Source: an uncultured Candidatus Altimarinota bacterium (GTDB lineage: Bacteria > Patescibacteriota > Gracilibacteria > BD1-5 > UBA6164). Taken from it: a stretch of DNA of 10,750 nt. Within the stretch, counting starts at the first letter, position 1; every line of letters begins with the position of its first letter. The notes beneath the pieces were generated by a model. The model saw nothing but the letters and a program-made list of their open reading frames with translations. It was not told the DNA's origin and did no database searches. The DNA lies in NCBI GenBank assembly GCA_937944175.1, contig CALDZW010000045.1, forward strand, positions 1-10,750, in the 5' to 3' direction. The position numbers and the translations under genes are program-made. Of this stretch, positions 8,435 to 10,750 are shown piece after piece.

Positions 8435-8634
8435 TACATAATATATCTAATTATCCTCTATTTTCTTCATAATTTTTGAAAAACATGCTATTGTGTTCTA
8501 GTCAACTGTTGGTGAATATTTATAAAAAAGTGTATGAGATACTATACTAAAGAATCACACACAACACACATATATTCCTTTTTTTTAGCTATAGTATTAT
8601 CACACCTTTTTTACAAATGTGTATATGAAGTATA

Positions 8635-8657
8635 GTAATAGATATTTTTTCTATTAC
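8635..8657 (+). repeat. 8-bp perfect inverted repeat upstream of the fibre-like gene
   Basis: GTAATAGA (8635-8642) and TCTATTAC (8650-8657) are exact reverse complements around a 7-nt T-rich loop. The repeat overlaps a possible -10 element TATAGT (8631-8636). It could be an operator or a weak 5' leader hairpin about 63 nt before the ATG. Chance occurrence is possible in AT-rich DNA. Confidence 0.35.
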
Positions 8658-8719
8658 TTTCTGTCTAGAGGCTTAGGCACCAGAATTATTTATATTTTAT
8701 ACATTAATTTTTCTATAAT

Positions 8720-10642
8720 ATGAAAAATACAAAATTCACATCTATGTGAAAAAAGACTACTCATCTATTGAGTAGAAATATACTTTCTACTGCAGCTGTA
8801 ATTGCTCTTATGGGAGCTGCTACTTTTGCTGCTGCTCCAGCTGGAGGTTATCTCCCATGAGCTACTCTAGATCCTGATTGTGCTCCAAGCGATACTGATT
8901 GTATTGTAGTTAATGTTTGAATTGAAACTGATCCATTGAGAAAATTTGTGGATTGATCAACTATTACTGATGCAGTATTTACTGGTGGTAAAGTTGGTAT
9001 ATGAACTAATATACCAACAGTAGAACTCGATATTCTATGACCTAGTAGTTGAAATGCTATTCAATACCTTCGTAATGCGGATCCCTCAATGAGAGCCATA
9101 AACTTTGTCTGAGATGAATCAATTTGATCATGAAATTATGGATATTTGTCTCATCATTGAGGATCATATACAGTAAAGCCAAATACTACTGTTCTAGGTT
9201 GATGAGATACTGGTTGATTAATTATGAACTCGACACAATGACCTCTTGTCTTTTCTACTCAGAGCCTTATTGAAAGAATGAGGATTGATAATGCTACTGG
9301 TAATGTTTGAATTTGAACAACATGACCAAGCGAAAAACTTTCAGTTAATAATGGTAAAATCAGAGTAATGGATGACTCAACAGGAGGCACATATGACTCA
9401 AAATATTATGTATCACCTGCACTTATCTGACCTAATCCATGAATCTCAACATTTAGTTCTAATATGGAAGGAGTGGCAAATGGTCATATGATCTTTGATT
9501 TACGTAATAATGATGTGGCTGATACTGTGGCTTTCAGGTATTCAAGTACAGATGATACTGTTATTGATACAGTATGAATGGTAATGAGAGGAGATGGAAA
9601 TGTTTGAATTTGAACAACAAGTCCAAGTTCTAAACTTGTTATCTGAAGTGAAGATACAACAAGAACTCAGCAACAAATTTTTAATTACTCATGATGAGAT
9701 GCTAAATTACTTTTATCAACAAATGCTACAGGTTGAGATCCATACATAACATTTAATATGGCTTGAATCACAAATTGGCATATGTGATGAGATAGAACAG
9801 ATAATGGAAAATTTAAATTATGAATGTCATGACTAAACCCAGATGATGTATCTGTTGGGAATAGGTTAACTATTGATAGGACTGGTAATGTTTGAATTTG
9901 AACAACTGGTCCAAATGATTGAAAACTCCAGATTGCAAATGTTACAACATGAGATAGTGGTGTAGTTATACTCAAAGATTGATGATATAATTCTGAATGA
10001 AATAATGGAATACGTATATTTGATACGACAGCATGAAACCAAGCTCTACAAATGTGAGTTGATGCAACTGAGAATGTATGATACATTCAGGCAATGGATC
10101 CAGCTACAAGTTGGGCAACAGTTCCTCTAGTTTTACAATGAGCGTGAGGTAATGTTTGAATCTGAACAACTACTCCAAGCTCAACTTTAGAAGTACGTGG
10201 ATGAATTACATATAGGTCAGAAGATGCAAAACTTACTGTTTGATCAAGACAAGAGTCAATTGCCTCATACTCATCTAGCAGTAGTAGTACTACAGAATAT
10301 ATACATATCAGACTCCCACACAATACAGACACTCAAAATGGATGATATAGAGTTGAAGTAGAATGATATGACTATGGAGGATGAAAATGAATTGATTTAC
10401 GTTATGTGTGATATTCATATGTTACATCAAACTCACTGTTAGCAACTGATGAATATGATTTAACATGAAACTATACTCCTATTTCTTATATAGGTTCTGA
10501 TAATCATATATATTTACGTTTTAAACCTACGAATTTATATTTTCTTAGCTTTGTTGTAAACTATCAAGCAGTACACCCTTGAGCTTTTACAGTTAATCCA
10601 TGAGATATCACTGTTATTGCAGATGATGCACTACAACTATAG
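8720..10642 (+). CDS. Exported fibre/adhesin-like surface protein with NVGIGTT repeats
   Basis: The 640-residue product starts with a basic stretch (1-19), a hydrophobic core (21-36) and a small-residue AAA-A cleavage region near 37-41, so it should be exported by Sec. A short segment LDPDCAPSDTDC (50-61) with C54 and C61 follows; similar segments recur after signal peptides in CPR surface proteins, from memory. The body contains five copies of a G-N/K-V-G-I-G-T-x-x-P motif beginning at residues about 90, 194, 293, 389 and 477, spaced 88-104 residues apart. This motif is typical of phage tail fibres and tail-fibre-like bacterial surface proteins, where it caps beta-helical or trimeric units. 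The C-terminal 130 residues lack the repeat and look like a beta-rich head (HIRLPHN, YRVEVEGYDYGGGKGIDLRY). No peptidase S74 intramolecular chaperone signature (paired catalytic Ser/Asp region) is seen. Glycine is very often UGA, and all four best repeats use UGA for the two glycines of V-G-I-G. No Shine-Dalgarno precedes the ATG. Ligand and cell attachment are unknown. Confidence 0.85.
8987..10177 (+). repeat. Five spaced GNVGIGTTxP protein repeats
   Basis: Copies start at 8987, 9299, 9596, 9884 and 10148, at intervals of 312, 297, 288 and 264 nt. The last four share nearly the same DNA (GG-A/T-AATGTTTGAAT-C/T-TGAACAAC). The first is divergent (GKVGIGTNIP) and uses GGT for one glycine. The 264-312 nt units between copies are not obviously alike at the DNA level, so the motif is conserved while the inter-motif modules have diverged. 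Confidence 0.85.
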
Positions 10643-10671
10643 AAGATATGTTGTTATGTGATAATAAGGAT

Positions 10672-10712
10672 AAAGATGATTTTTGTATATTGTACAGGAG
10701 TCATCTTTTTTT
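10672..10712 (+). terminator. Hairpin plus T-tract terminator of the fibre-like gene
   Basis: AAAGATGA (10672-10679) pairs with TCATCTTT (10701-10708), followed directly by further T residues. An inner TGTA/TACA pair (10684-10687 with 10693-10696) could shorten the loop. It lies 29 nt after the TAG stop. After it the window ends in T-rich sequence with runs of T6 separated by single G, and no further gene is visible. Confidence 0.7.
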
Positions 10713-10750
10713 GTTTTTTGTTTTTTGTTCTAATTTTTGAAACAATTTTT

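Larger units (their letters stand above)
8259..8719. other. 461-nt divergent intergenic region, very AT-rich
   Basis: This stretch separates the start of the minus-strand PrgI block from the start of the + strand fibre-like gene, so it should hold promoters for both. I see candidate promoter elements on the minus strand (8405-8434), a small perfect inverted repeat near the + strand gene (8635-8657), and three copies of a TATAGTA heptamer: minus strand 8540-8546, and plus strand 8590-8596 and 8631-8637. No convincing gene or structured RNA was recognised. Confidence 0.6.

Noticed and set aside
9685..10332. Two minus-strand frames of 133 and 81 codons opposite the fibre-like gene
   Set aside because: They are antisense shadows of the repeat gene: both carry VVQIQTLP, the mirror of the repeated NVGIGTT DNA. 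The + strand frame has a signal peptide, repeats and a terminator.
10705..10750. T-rich runs at the window end as a tandem repeat array or origin element
   Set aside because: Only two or three G-T6 units are present next to a terminator. This is too short and too low in complexity to claim more than a T-tract.

Overview
The window is AT-rich bacterial DNA that makes sense only if UGA is read as glycine (NCBI translation table 25). Under the standard code every gene here breaks into fragments. With UGA as Gly, ten long reading frames close cleanly and conserved glycines fall exactly on UGA, for example the second glycine of the RuvB Walker A motif GPPGLGKT. This points to the Candidate Phyla Radiation lineages Absconditabacteria (SR1) or Gracilibacteria (BD1-5). 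I cannot decide between them from this window.

Layout. Positions 88-2117 (+ strand) hold ruvB, followed 8 nt later by a FemAB-family aminoacyltransferase. A perfect 18-bp hairpin at 2117-2162 separates this pair from a convergent block of eight minus-strand genes (8258 down to 2153) with gaps of 2 to 67 nt. In transcription order these are: a PrgI-family membrane protein, a TraC/VirB4-N-terminal-like protein, a VirB2/TrbC-like two-helix pilin candidate, a small two-helix membrane protein, a phage-holin-IV/YvlD-like protein, SecG, a large membrane-anchored family 5 solute-binding protein with an inserted beta-rich domain, and a polytopic membrane protein. A 461-nt non-coding stretch (8259-8719) then separates this block from a divergent + strand gene (8720-10642). 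That gene encodes a 640-residue exported protein with spaced NVGIGTT repeats, resembling tail fibres or adhesins, and is followed by a terminator.

How it fits together. The minus-strand block looks like one transcription unit of envelope functions. PrgI, the TraC/VirB4-like protein and the pilin candidate are parts of a type IV secretion-like apparatus of the kind recurrent in CPR genomes. SecG belongs to the Sec translocon. The solute-binding protein and the membrane proteins suggest uptake or envelope remodelling. The divergent fibre-like protein is a plausible surface adhesin. For a lineage with known epibiotic or predatory members, a shared role in host contact is a reasonable inference, but nothing in the sequence proves it. 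No tRNA, rRNA, CRISPR array or insertion sequence was recognised. No start codon has a convincing Shine-Dalgarno sequence.
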